From an uncultured bacterium (GTDB lineage: Bacteria; Actinomycetota; Coriobacteriia; Coriobacteriales; Eggerthellaceae): a stretch of DNA of 15,307 nucleotides. The translations under genes were made by a program, and so were the position numbers. The first letter of the stretch is position 1. Every line of letters starts with the position of its first letter. The notes under the pieces were generated by a model that saw nothing but the letters and a program-made list of their open reading frames with translations, did not search any database and had not been told where the DNA came from. The stretch is from contig CANSQW010000011.1 in assembly GCA_947649215.1 (NCBI GenBank), forward strand, positions 1 to 15,307, read 5' to 3'. Below, piece after piece: positions 1 through 6,988 of the stretch.

Positions 1-399
1 GCGGCCTGCGTCCCTGCGCGTGGCGCCGCCGCCTCCGCCGCCGAGCCCCTCGTCGCGCCCACGTATCCGCGGGGCGTGGCGTGGGCCGACCTGCGCGCGT
101 GCCTGCCGCCGCTCGTGACTGACGCCCTGGCCGAGGCGCTGCCGCTGCTCGACCGCAAGCTGCCCGGCTTCGCGCATCCGGGCGCGGTCATGACGGCGGT
201 GGAGGCGCGCAGCTCGAGTCCCGTGCGTATCGTGCGCGACTCGGCCGACTTCCAGGCGCGCCGCGCGCAGACGCCCGACGTGCCGAGCGGCCTCTACCCC
301 TGCGGCGAGGGCGCTGGTTATGCCGGCGGCATCACGAGCGCCGCCGTAGACGGCCTCCGCGTGGCCGAGGCCCTCGTCTCCGCCCTCCAGGCCGGCTAG
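1..399 (+). CDS. FAD-dependent dehydrogenase, COG2509-like (C-terminal part only)
   Basis: The frame is open from the first base of the window, so this is the 3' end of a gene that starts upstream; about 132 residues are visible. The segment near residues 20-45 (a PTYPRGV stretch, then a CLPP motif and a DRKLPGF stretch) and the C-terminal block GLYPCGEGAGYAGGITSAA are what I recognise as the end of large FAD-dependent dehydrogenases of the COG2509 type. In these proteins the GEGAGYAGGI segment closes the FAD site and the following helix ends the protein. These are cytoplasmic flavoproteins of poorly defined substrate, usually about 450-550 residues long. The gene converges on the cupin pair to its right, with a GC-rich hairpin between them, so it is probably a separate unit from the rest of the window. 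Family assignment is fairly sure; function is not. Confidence 0.8.
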   Translation, partial: AACVPARGAAASAAEPLVAPTYPRGVAWADLRACLPPLVTDALAEALPLLDRKLPGFAHPGAVMTAVEARSSSPVRIVRDSADFQARRAQTPDVPSGLYPCGEGAGYAGGITSAAVDGLRVAEALVSALQAG

Positions 400-402
400 G
401 GC

Positions 403-440
403 GCGGGCGCGGCGAGCGGCTGACGGGCCGCCGCGCCCGC
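403..440. terminator. GC-rich hairpin between convergent genes
   Basis: GCGGGCGCGGCG at 403-414 pairs perfectly with CGCCGCGCCCGC at 429-440 (12 bp) around a 14-nt loop. It lies in the 74-bp gap between the stop of the FAD dehydrogenase and the stop of the first cupin gene, where a bidirectional terminator would be expected. No clear U-tract follows on either strand (the nearest is a short TTT at 447-449), so it may be a weak or factor-assisted terminator. Very high local GC makes some pairing likely by chance. Confidence 0.4.
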
Positions 441-473
441 CGCGCATTTGGCGTCCGGGGACTTCGCGCGCAG

Positions 474-890
474 CTACACGTCCAGCTTCTGCGCGTAGTT
501 GCCGGTGGCGCCGGCGGACCAGTGGATGATGGGCTTGTCGACGCGCTCGATGACGTAGGGGCAGTGCTTCACTCCGGCAGGGATGAAGATCACACCGCTC
601 TCGGTCATGGTGATCCACTCGTCGTCCACCATAAAGCGCACGACGCCGTTGAGGTTGGTGGGATCAGACGGGTCGGATCCGACGAATCCGACGTGCTCAT
701 CGAAGTCATGGACGTGGGGCTTCTGCATCATGCCGGTGGCCTTCAGGAACCAGGTGAGGGTGAAATACGGCGCACCGGGAATCACCTCGGAGTTCAGGAG
801 TATGACGTTGCGTCGGATGACGTCGCCCTCCTCATCGATGTTGTCAAAATCGAGGGAATGGGTGGAAAGGTGCTTCTCGGCTGCTCCCAT
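474..890 (-). CDS. Cupin-domain protein A (138 aa)
   Basis: A small single-domain cupin. The first metal motif is HxHxxxE (His59, His61, Glu65) and the second is PAGVKH (His109), giving the 3-His/1-Glu set expected to bind a divalent metal in the beta barrel. A GSDPSDPTNLNG loop lies between them and a PIIHWS strand (His123) follows. No signal peptide or membrane segment is visible, so it should be cytoplasmic. The ATG at 890 is chosen because GAGGAG lies 5 nt upstream; an in-frame ATG five codons earlier would bury this site. The protein is a close paralogue of the gene ending at 941 and also related to the cupin at 4717-5244. Cupins of this size include isomerases, decarboxylases, lyases and sugar or aromatic epimerases, so no reaction can be assigned. 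It lies 50 nt downstream of its paralogue and is probably co-transcribed with it. Confidence 0.85.
   Translation of the reverse strand: MGAAEKHLSTHSLDFDNIDEEGDVIRRNVILLNSEVIPGAPYFTLTWFLKATGMMQKPHVHDFDEHVGFVGSDPSDPTNLNGVVRFMVDDEWITMTESGVIFIPAGVKHCPYVIERVDKPIIHWSAGATGNYAQKLDV
515..572. repeat. 58-nt segment identical to 976-1033
   Basis: Positions 515-572 and 976-1033 are identical at all 58 bases, at a constant offset of 461. The identity breaks on both sides (514/975 and 573/1034 differ). The segment encodes the VKH...HWS strand pair of the two tandem cupins. Elsewhere the paralogues differ at many positions, including synonymous ones. Confidence 0.9.
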
Positions 891-940
891 GGTCGCTCCT
901 CTCATCGCCGCGCGTTGCGCTGCGGCTTCTCGATGGCCTT

Positions 941-1354
941 CTAGCGGATCTGCTGGTAGCTGCCGGCGTTGCCGCCGGACCAGTGGATGATGGGCTTGTC
1001 GACGCGCTCGATGACGTAGGGGCAGTGCTTCACCCCGGCGGGAATGAACAGGATGGTGCTTTCCTCGATGGTGATCCACTCGCCGTCGATCATGAAGCGG
1101 ACGCGTCCGTTGAGGTTGGTCGGATCGGACGGATCGGATCCTGCGAATCCGAGGTACTCGTCGAAGTCGTGGACGTGGGTGTCGGTGTGTGGGTCGCCCT
1201 CGCTGCAATACCACGTGATGGTGAAGTAGGGCGCACCGGGCAGGACGTCTCCGTTCAGCAGGAGGATGTTGCGACGGAAGGTCGCGCCCTCCTCGTTGAG
1301 CTCGTGGCCGTTGGGCCGCATGAAGTGCGACACGTAGTTCTCCAAGTCTGCCAT
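941..1354 (-). CDS. Cupin-domain protein B (137 aa)
   Basis: This is a tandem paralogue of the gene at 474-890. It has the HxHxxxE motif (His60, His62, Glu66), the GSDPSDPTNLNG loop, PAGVKH (His110) and the PIIHWS strand. The N-terminus (MADLENYVSHFMRPNG) differs from that of its neighbour, while the core from RRN(I/V)(I/L)LLN onwards is closely similar. The ATG at 1354 is preceded on the minus strand by GAGGAG with a 7-nt spacer. It is the first gene of the leftward pair and is divergent from the MFS/OYE operon. All metal ligands are retained in both copies, so neither looks like a decaying duplicate. It is probably a soluble cytoplasmic metal-dependent enzyme or small-acid-binding protein; the reaction is unknown. 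Confidence 0.85.
   Translation of the reverse strand: MADLENYVSHFMRPNGHELNEEGATFRRNILLLNGDVLPGAPYFTITWYCSEGDPHTDTHVHDFDEYLGFAGSDPSDPTNLNGRVRFMIDGEWITIEESTILFIPAGVKHCPYVIERVDKPIIHWSGGNAGSYQQIR
976..1033. repeat. 58-nt segment identical to 515-572
   Basis: Partner copy of the exact 58-nt repeat shared by the two tandem cupin genes; see 515-572. Confidence 0.9.
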
Positions 1355-1532
1355 GGCGCCTCTCCTCTCTGATCCTCAAAGTCGGTGACCTGAATATAGC
1401 GGCGCTTCCGCAGGTTGCTCCATTGCCGAATCTGCCAAAGAATGGCGCTTTTTTTCTCGCGGTTCGCCGATAGGGGGACGCCTGCGTGTCGGGCTATAGT
1501 GCTGGGGAAGATGAGAGCGAGAGGGGGTGGGC
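1355..1532. promoter_or_regulatory. Divergent promoter region, cupin pair / MFS-OYE-cupin operon
   Basis: This 178-bp gap is more AT-rich than its surroundings and separates divergent transcription units. A rightward -10-like TATAGT is at 1495-1500, about 32 nt before the MFS start. A leftward -10-like TATATT is at 1393-1398 on the minus strand, about 39 nt before the cupin B start. Neither has a recognisable -35 hexamer at 16-18 nt, which would fit promoters that need an activator. The gap also holds a T7 run (1449-1455), a CCATT/AATGG inverted repeat (1420-1424 and 1441-1445) and a direct repeat GGCGCTT (1401-1407 and 1444-1450). Any of these could be operator half-sites, but none is long enough to be sure. 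Confidence 0.45.
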
Positions 1533-2726
1533 GTGGGAACGCTGGCGAACAGGCCTTTTACGCTCTGCCTGGCGCTCCAGGCCTTCTACATGCTGTCCTT
1601 CAACATGGTGACGCCGCTCATCGCCCAGTACGCGCTGGTTTTGGGGGAGACGCGGGCGACCGCGGGCCTCGTGGCGGGCATGTTCTCGTTCTTCGCCCTG
1701 TTGTTCCGCCCCTTCGTGGGGTATGCCGCCGACCGTTTCGATCGCAAGCGGCTCATGCTCGGCGGTCTGGCTGTTGGTGCCATCGCCCTGTTCGGCTACA
1801 GCGCGTCCACGGCGACGTTCGCGCTCGTGGGTTTTCGCGTTCTCCACGCGCTGGCTCTCTCCATCCAGACCACGACGATCACGGTGATAGCCGTTGACTA
1901 CATCCCCCATGACCGCATCGCCGAGGGAGTGGGTTACGTCGGCATCGCGGCCATGATCGGCATGTCGCTCGGTCCGGGCGTCGGCGTGGCTCTCGCCGAC
2001 CTGGCGGGCCATCAGGCGTCCTTCGCAGGCGGAGGGCTTCTCATGCTCGTAGCCGCAGGCGTCGCGCTCCTGCTTCCCGTCGAGCCCCGAAGGCCCGCGC
2101 CGTTCATGCGCTTTTCGCTGTCCCAGACCTTCGACGCAGCCGCCGCGCCCCTCTCTGTCGCGGCGCTGTCGTTCGCCTTCTGTGCGGGGCTTACCTCCAG
2201 CTTCATGGTTCTTGTGGGCGCGGAGCGTGCCATAGCGGGCATCGCGCTGTTCTTCTTCGTCTCCTCTGTCGGCATGGTAGCCGTCCGGCCCTTGGCTGGG
2301 CGTATTACCGACCGCCGCGGCCTGACGGGCGTTGCCCTCGTGGGCTTCGCCGCAGAGGCCGCGGCCATGCTGCTCGCAGCCTTCGCGTCCTCGCTTGCCG
2401 CCATCCTCGGCGCTGCCGTGCTCCGGGTGTTCGGCCAGGGGGCCGCCCAGTCTTCGATTCAGGGGTGTATTCTCAAGTGCGCCTCCGGTGAGCGAAGGGG
2501 CGTGGCCAGCTCGACGTTCTACGCGGGCATCGATGTGGGTCAGGGGCTCGGGGCTGTCGTTGGCGGCGCCGTCGCGGAGCGCTTCGGCTACGCTGCGTCG
2601 TTCATGACGGGCCCGTGCGCTCTTGCCATCGGGCTCGGGGCGTTCGCCATTTGGAAGCTGCGGGGCGGCGAGCGCGGCGAGGAGGAGAGGGAAGCGCGAC
2701 AAGCGGTCTTGGAAAGGAGACGATAG
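1533..2726 (+). CDS. MFS transporter (397 aa)
   Basis: A polytopic membrane protein with about 12 hydrophobic segments and typical major facilitator features. The loop between helices 2 and 3 carries GYAADRFDRKR (a variant of the GxxADRxGRKxxL signature), and the equivalent loop in the second half has AGRITDRRG. It resembles drug/metabolite MFS members closely related to the YfcJ/arabinose-efflux group, for which the substrate cannot be inferred. The GTG at 1533 is chosen because GAGGGGG ends 5 nt before it; a GTG two codons earlier (1527) would overlap that site. The C-terminus is charged (many Glu/Arg). Its stop is only 3 nt before the ATG of the flavoenzyme, so the two are almost certainly co-transcribed. 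It may import that enzyme's substrate or export its product. Confidence 0.85.
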   Translation: MGTLANRPFTLCLALQAFYMLSFNMVTPLIAQYALVLGETRATAGLVAGMFSFFALLFRPFVGYAADRFDRKRLMLGGLAVGAIALFGYSASTATFALVGFRVLHALALSIQTTTITVIAVDYIPHDRIAEGVGYVGIAAMIGMSLGPGVGVALADLAGHQASFAGGGLLMLVAAGVALLLPVEPRRPAPFMRFSLSQTFDAAAAPLSVAALSFAFCAGLTSSFMVLVGAERAIAGIALFFFVSSVGMVAVRPLAGRITDRRGLTGVALVGFAAEAAAMLLAAFASSLAAILGAAVLRVFGQGAAQSSIQGCILKCASGERRGVASSTFYAGIDVGQGLGAVVGGAVAERFGYAASFMTGPCALAIGLGAFAIWKLRGGERGEEEREARQAVLERRR

Positions 2727-2729
2727 GGT

Positions 2730-4685
2730 ATGGGCAACTACGACCATGTGTTCACGCCGTTTACCTTCGGCCCGGTCACGGTGAAGAACCGCATCGAGAT
2801 GGCTCCGACAGGCTACAACATGGGGCTCTTCAACGGCGAGGGCACCGAGGCGATGGTGGCTTACTATGAGCGGCTCGCCCGGGGCGGGGCCGGTATCATC
2901 ACCATAGGGGAGACGCCCATTGACTTCGGGTACTCCAATACCTTCCGCCCCTGCCTCAACTTGGGATCGGACGATGCCATCCACTACCTCTTCCGCGTGA
3001 ACGAAGCGGTGGCGCGCTACGGTGCCAAGCTCTCCATCGAGATACAGCATGGCGGGCGCTCCATCCGGTCGCGCAGCGAGAACATCGCTCCCTCGTCCGT
3101 CCATGACTCCAACGAGCTTGCGGCGGCGGAGGCGGAGGGTCGTCCTCCCAAGCGGATCATCGAGATGGATCAGGCTATGATCGACGAGGTGGTGGAGAGC
3201 TTTGCGAACGCCTTCCTGCGCTGCAAGAGGGCGGGGATGGAGATGGCCATGCTCCACGGTGCCCATGGCCACCTCATCGCCCAGTTCCTCTCGCCCTACA
3301 GCAACAAGCGCACCGACTCCTATGGCGGCTCGCTCGAGAACCGGGCGCGCTTTGCTATTGAGGTGCTCGACGCCATCCGCGCCAAGGTTGGTCGCGACTT
3401 CGCCATTGAGTACCGCATCAGCGCCGACGAGCTCGTCGACGGAGGGATGTGCCCTGACGAGACCATTGAGTTCGTGAGGATGATCGAGGACAAGATAGAC
3501 CTGCTCCACGTCTCTGCGGGAATGTGCAGCACCGATCGCACCATGCGCAACATGATCCAGCCCATGTACATGCCCCACTGCGTCAACGTCCCCTATGCCG
3601 AGCAGTTCAAGCGAGAGCTGTCGGTGCCTGTCGTGGCGGTGGGGTCTATCACCACCATGGAGGAGGCCGAGGCCGTCCTCGCAGCGGGGCAGGCCGACCT
3701 GGTGGCCATGGCCCGCGCCATCATGGCGGGCGGGAACACGGTGGAAAACGCGCGTCGCGGCCACGCTGAGGACACGCGCCCGTGCCTGCGCTGCTGGACG
3801 TGCAACCGGCACTCGGGGATGGGCGTCCCCGTGCGTTGCGCCGTCAACCCCGAACTCGGCAAAGAGCTCCAGCTCCTTCGCATCCCTTCGAAGGCGACAG
3901 CCAGCCTCGTGGCCATCGTGGGAGGGGGGCCTGCCGGCATGCAGGCCGCCCTCACCGCCGCCGAGCGTGGGTGCCGCGCGGTCATCTTCGAGCGGGACGA
4001 GGTTCTCGGGGGCAAGCTCGTTCTCGCGGCGGCCGTCGAGTACAAGCAGGACATTCGCCGCTACCTCGGGTGGTTGCGCGATCAGATAGAGAAGAGCGAT
4101 CGTATCGAGGTGCGCTTGGGAACCGAGGCTACGCCTGACGCCCTTCGCGCGCTCGAGCCTGATGCACTGATCATCGCCGCAGGATCGGAGCCTCACATCC
4201 CCTCCTTTCCCGGCCAGGAGCTCAACCGCGTCATCTGGTTCGGCGACGTGGACGCCGGCGCGGCGACGGTGGGGGATCGGGTTGTCCTCATCGGCGGCGG
4301 TCCGAGCGGCGCCGAGACGGCGCTCCAGCTCGCTCGCGACGGGAAGGCCGTGACGCTCGTCGACCGCAATCTGCGGGCGGCGGCCACGGCGCGCTGGGTG
4401 AAGTGCCTCGACATCGAGCTGGAGGACACCGGCGTGCGGCTCGTCTTCGGCCATCAGTTAGATCGGGTGACCGAGAACGGCGTGGTGCTCGTTGACGGCA
4501 AGGGTCGTGAGGTGTCTGTGGAGGCCGACACCGTGGTTCTCTCCCTCGGATTCCGCCCCAACCGGCAGACGGTCGACGACCTTGCGGGCATTGCGCCCGA
4601 CACCTACGTCATCGGCGACTGCCGTCGGGTGAACAGCGTGATGCAGGCCGTCCACGACGGCTTCAACGCGGCGAGCCTCCTCTGA
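2730..4685 (+). CDS. OYE-family NADH:flavin oxidoreductase / enoate or 2,4-dienoyl-CoA reductase-like (651 aa)
   Basis: A three-part flavin/Fe-S reductase of the size and layout of 2,4-dienoyl-CoA reductase, BaiCD/BaiH and clostridial enoate reductases. Residues about 1-345 form the FMN-binding TIM barrel, with the hallmark HGAHGHLIAQFLSPYSNKR region (His176, His179) followed by the TDSYGGSLENR signature. Cys352, Cys355, Cys358 and Cys370 (C-x2-C-x2-C-x11-C, then AVNPE) should hold a [4Fe-4S] cluster. A GGGPAG dinucleotide loop at 398-403 (FAD) and GGGPSG at 522-527 (NAD(P)H) follow, and VIGDC near 627-631 closes the FAD site. The family transfers hydride to activated C=C bonds through FMN, with electrons passing NAD(P)H-FAD-FeS-FMN in the cytoplasm. 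Start: ATG with AAGGAG about 10 nt upstream. It lies between an MFS gene and a cupin, suggesting reduction of an imported unsaturated acid. The exact substrate (cinnamate-type, steroid, enoate) is unknown. Confidence 0.88.
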   Translation: MGNYDHVFTPFTFGPVTVKNRIEMAPTGYNMGLFNGEGTEAMVAYYERLARGGAGIITIGETPIDFGYSNTFRPCLNLGSDDAIHYLFRVNEAVARYGAKLSIEIQHGGRSIRSRSENIAPSSVHDSNELAAAEAEGRPPKRIIEMDQAMIDEVVESFANAFLRCKRAGMEMAMLHGAHGHLIAQFLSPYSNKRTDSYGGSLENRARFAIEVLDAIRAKVGRDFAIEYRISADELVDGGMCPDETIEFVRMIEDKIDLLHVSAGMCSTDRTMRNMIQPMYMPHCVNVPYAEQFKRELSVPVVAVGSITTMEEAEAVLAAGQADLVAMARAIMAGGNTVENARRGHAEDTRPCLRCWTCNRHSGMGVPVRCAVNPELGKELQLLRIPSKATASLVAIVGGGPAGMQAALTAAERGCRAVIFERDEVLGGKLVLAAAVEYKQDIRRYLGWLRDQIEKSDRIEVRLGTEATPDALRALEPDALIIAAGSEPHIPSFPGQELNRVIWFGDVDAGAATVGDRVVLIGGGPSGAETALQLARDGKAVTLVDRNLRAAATARWVKCLDIELEDTGVRLVFGHQLDRVTENGVVLVDGKGREVSVEADTVVLSLGFRPNRQTVDDLAGIAPDTYVIGDCRRVNSVMQAVHDGFNAASLL

Positions 4686-4716
4686 GGGCTGTCGCATGAG
4701 TGCGAAGGAGGGCACC

Positions 4717-5244
4717 ATGGCTGAGCCGGATTATGTCATGAACGACGGCGGTGAGTACGGGAACTACATTCTCCAAGACCTGCGCCTTCCGGCCGTGCAT
4801 GCCGCGCCGGAGGCGGTAGAGCGCTACGAGCGCGCGGGACGAAGACGCGTGCACTGGCTGGACGGGCGGGTCATGCCCAGTGCCTTCCAGATCAACACCG
4901 CCTGGTACTACGAGGCCAACCACGAGTACATGGATCGATGGGCTGAGGAGGAGGGGGAAGCGGGAACCATTGGAAAGCCCCATGTCCACGCGGTCGATGA
5001 GCTTCTCTGCTTCTACGGATCCGACCCGGAGAACCCCTACGACCTGAACGGCGAGGTCGAGATATGGATCGAGGGGGAGCGCCACCTGCTTACGAAGAGC
5101 TCGCTCATCTACCTGCCGGCGGGCGTGTCGCACCTGCCCCTCTACGTCAATCGGGTAGAGCGGCCCATCTTCCACTTCTCGCTGCTCCTCGATGCGGAGT
5201 ACGCCTTCGCCTGCGAGAACGGTGAGGTGTTCGAGGCTCGATAG
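4717..5244 (+). CDS. Cupin-domain protein C (175 aa)
   Basis: The third and most divergent member of the cupin family in this window. It keeps HxHxxxE (His89, His91, Glu95), the GSDPENPYDLNG loop and PAGVSH (His139), followed by RPIFHFS. Compared with the copies at 474-890 and 941-1354 it has about 30 extra residues, at the N-terminus and in an acidic insertion (RWAEEEGEAG, about 75-84) just before the first metal motif. The ATG at 4717 is preferred over the in-frame ATG at 4696 because AAGGAGG lies 5 nt upstream of it. It follows the flavoenzyme by 31 nt on the same strand and is the last gene of that operon. Its linkage to an OYE-type reductase suggests it acts on the same substrate or product, for example as an isomerase, hydratase or decarboxylase; this is inference. 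Confidence 0.85.
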   Translation: MAEPDYVMNDGGEYGNYILQDLRLPAVHAAPEAVERYERAGRRRVHWLDGRVMPSAFQINTAWYYEANHEYMDRWAEEEGEAGTIGKPHVHAVDELLCFYGSDPENPYDLNGEVEIWIEGERHLLTKSSLIYLPAGVSHLPLYVNRVERPIFHFSLLLDAEYAFACENGEVFEAR

Positions 5245-5250
5245 GCCTCG

Positions 5251-5280
5251 TCTCGCGGGGGGGGGTGCCCCGAGAGGGGC
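5251..5280. terminator. Hairpin and G9 tract between convergent operon and regulator
   Basis: GCCCC at 5267-5271 pairs with GGGGC at 5276-5280 around a GAGA tetraloop. An overlapping alternative pairs TCTCG (5251-5255) with CGAGA (5271-5275) around a run of nine G (5257-5265). It lies in the 52-bp gap between the ends of convergent genes, so a shared terminator is the natural reading. There is no U-tract. Confidence 0.4.
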
Positions 5281-5296
5281 GACCTCCTCCGCTTCA

Positions 5297-6988
5297 CTAT
5301 TTGCGCCGGTTGAAGAAGTCGAGGAAGTCGAGATGGAGGCGATGCCGCTCCATGGGGGCATCAAGGCTGATGTCGAACCGCCGCTCGAACTTGTTGATGT
5401 GGTAGACGACGGTGTTGCGGTGCATGCTGAGCCGCTTCGCCACCTCGCTGGCGTTGCACTCGGCCAAGAGGTAGGCCCACAGAAGTCCGACGAGGTCGCT
5501 TCCCTGGCGAGCGTCGTCTTCTGCGATCTGGTCGATGAGGGTGCGCGCGAAGGCGAATCGGCGCATGTCCTGCTCGAGGGTTCCATCCACAAGGGGGAAC
5601 TGCAGCGTGTGCTCGAAGGGGATGAGGGGAAAGCGCCCCGCGCCGTCGTAGCCTTTGGGATAGGCCTCACGCAGCGGCCCCTCGTAGCTCATCGCTACGA
5701 GCGTCTGCCGATAGGCCGCATCGATGCTCTCGATGTGGCGGAAGGGCTGCGAGACGGCGCAGACGAGTCCGAACGGCTCGAACAGGGTGCCGGTGGTTCG
5801 CTGGAGAACTCGGCGCAGGGACACGCCTGCGTGGTTGTTCGTGGGGGAACAGAGGAGCACGAGCAGGTCGTCGCGGTACATGAAGGGGTAGCAGTGGCCG
5901 GGGAGAAGCTCCTTGGCTGCGGCGAGCGCCTCGCGGTTGCGTTCGTAGGATGAGCTCGGGTTTATCTGATAGCGGGCGAGTCGGAAGTACTCGGTGCGCG
6001 GGATGACGGTCATGTCGAGCTGCGTGTTGGCGTACTCGCGGCTTACGCCCTTGCCCTCGATAAGCTTGATGAGGATCTTGTGGCAGGCGCTCTCGGTTTC
6101 CAGGTGGCTGTTCCAGAAGTCGGTGCAGACGGTGGTGACGTAGGTTCCGAGGATGGAGAACGCGTCGCGGTAGGCTGGGAGGAAGCGGCTGTCGCGGCAG
6201 GCCATCGTGAGGTGGAACAGGTAGACGCCGTCGATGAACAGCGGCAGGTGGAGGGTGAACAGGGGGCAGCGCTCGTCGGGCTCGCAGACGACGATGGCGT
6301 TGCGCGGTCCGACGCGGGGCAGCACGTCCCTGCGCAGGCGCTCTATCTCGTCGCGACGGTAGCAGCCCTCCTCCTTGAGGAACCGGTAGGCGTCTCCCGG
6401 AGGCTCGATCTCCTGCGAGCAGGAGATGAGGTTGAATCCCGTATCGGTGACGCAGGTGAACTCGGCGGCAAGGGGATACTCGATGTTGAGGAGCCGCTGG
6501 AGCTTGCCTCGTTCTCCCTTGCCGCCTCCGTAGACTACATGGCTCATCTCCGTCTCCCACAGCCAGGTGGCGAGGAACAGCCCTTGGATGCGCTTGACGT
6601 ATTGCGCGTAGTCACGATCGGATCGTATGATGAAGGAGCGGGGCGGCAGGCCCGTCGCCGTCTCATCCTCGCCGATGATGACCACGAAGAGAGAGCCAGG
6701 TGCGACCCTGTGTGCTTGGACGAAGTGGGTCACCGCTTGCGAGGGGCCCATGAACACCAGGTCTTCGCCGAAGCAGGAGTCCTGAGCCACCGCGGCGTCG
6801 GTGACGTCCACCGCCCAGCGGTAGGCTGCGCGAGACGTCCGGGGAGAGGACACCACATCGTAGGGGTCGAGGTGCGCGGCCAGCATGCTCTGGGTGACCG
6901 AGGCCGTGCGCGCCAGCTGGTGCAGGGGAACGGTACGGTCTCCCTTTTCGCCGAACGCAAGGGAGTGATCCGACGGGTATTCGGCCAT
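5297..6988 (-). CDS. PucR/CdaR-type transcriptional regulator (563 aa)
   Basis: The C-terminus carries the PucR-family helix-turn-helix. SEVAKRLSMHRNTVVYHINKF (about 514-534), preceded by LLWAYLLAECNA, matches the pattern L..YL...N...A..L..HrNT..Y.i.k of that family. Upstream, about residues 330-440 look like the degenerate GGDEF-like domain of CdaR/PucR proteins (a region ending in a VSQPFRHIESIDAAYRQT stretch). The N-terminal 300 residues resemble no domain I can name and probably bind the effector. PucR-type proteins are typically activators of catabolic operons (purine, sugar-diacid, amino or aromatic compound use). Start: ATG with AGAAGGGG 7 nt upstream. The gene is divergent from the molybdoenzyme operon and convergent with the OYE operon, so it is well placed to control either or both, and itself. 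Confidence 0.85.
   Translation of the reverse strand: MAEYPSDHSLAFGEKGDRTVPLHQLARTASVTQSMLAAHLDPYDVVSSPRTSRAAYRWAVDVTDAAVAQDSCFGEDLVFMGPSQAVTHFVQAHRVAPGSLFVVIIGEDETATGLPPRSFIIRSDRDYAQYVKRIQGLFLATWLWETEMSHVVYGGGKGERGKLQRLLNIEYPLAAEFTCVTDTGFNLISCSQEIEPPGDAYRFLKEEGCYRRDEIERLRRDVLPRVGPRNAIVVCEPDERCPLFTLHLPLFIDGVYLFHLTMACRDSRFLPAYRDAFSILGTYVTTVCTDFWNSHLETESACHKILIKLIEGKGVSREYANTQLDMTVIPRTEYFRLARYQINPSSSYERNREALAAAKELLPGHCYPFMYRDDLLVLLCSPTNNHAGVSLRRVLQRTTGTLFEPFGLVCAVSQPFRHIESIDAAYRQTLVAMSYEGPLREAYPKGYDGAGRFPLIPFEHTLQFPLVDGTLEQDMRRFAFARTLIDQIAEDDARQGSDLVGLLWAYLLAECNASEVAKRLSMHRNTVVYHINKFERRFDISLDAPMERHRLHLDFLDFFNRRK

Noticed and set aside
891..1379. N-terminal extension fusing cupin A to an upstream Arg-rich stretch
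   Set aside because: The extension is the out-of-frame reading of cupin B. A good ribosome binding site precedes the ATG at 890.
1449..1455. T7 run considered as a rightward terminator
   Set aside because: No stable stem directly precedes it and no rightward gene ends upstream; it lies in a divergent promoter region.
1494..4454. A very long open frame (986 codons) on the minus strand opposite the MFS and OYE genes
   Set aside because: It is low-complexity, rich in Arg/His/Glu/Gly, matches no fold, and lies antisense to two clearly recognisable proteins. It is a by-product of GC-rich codon bias.
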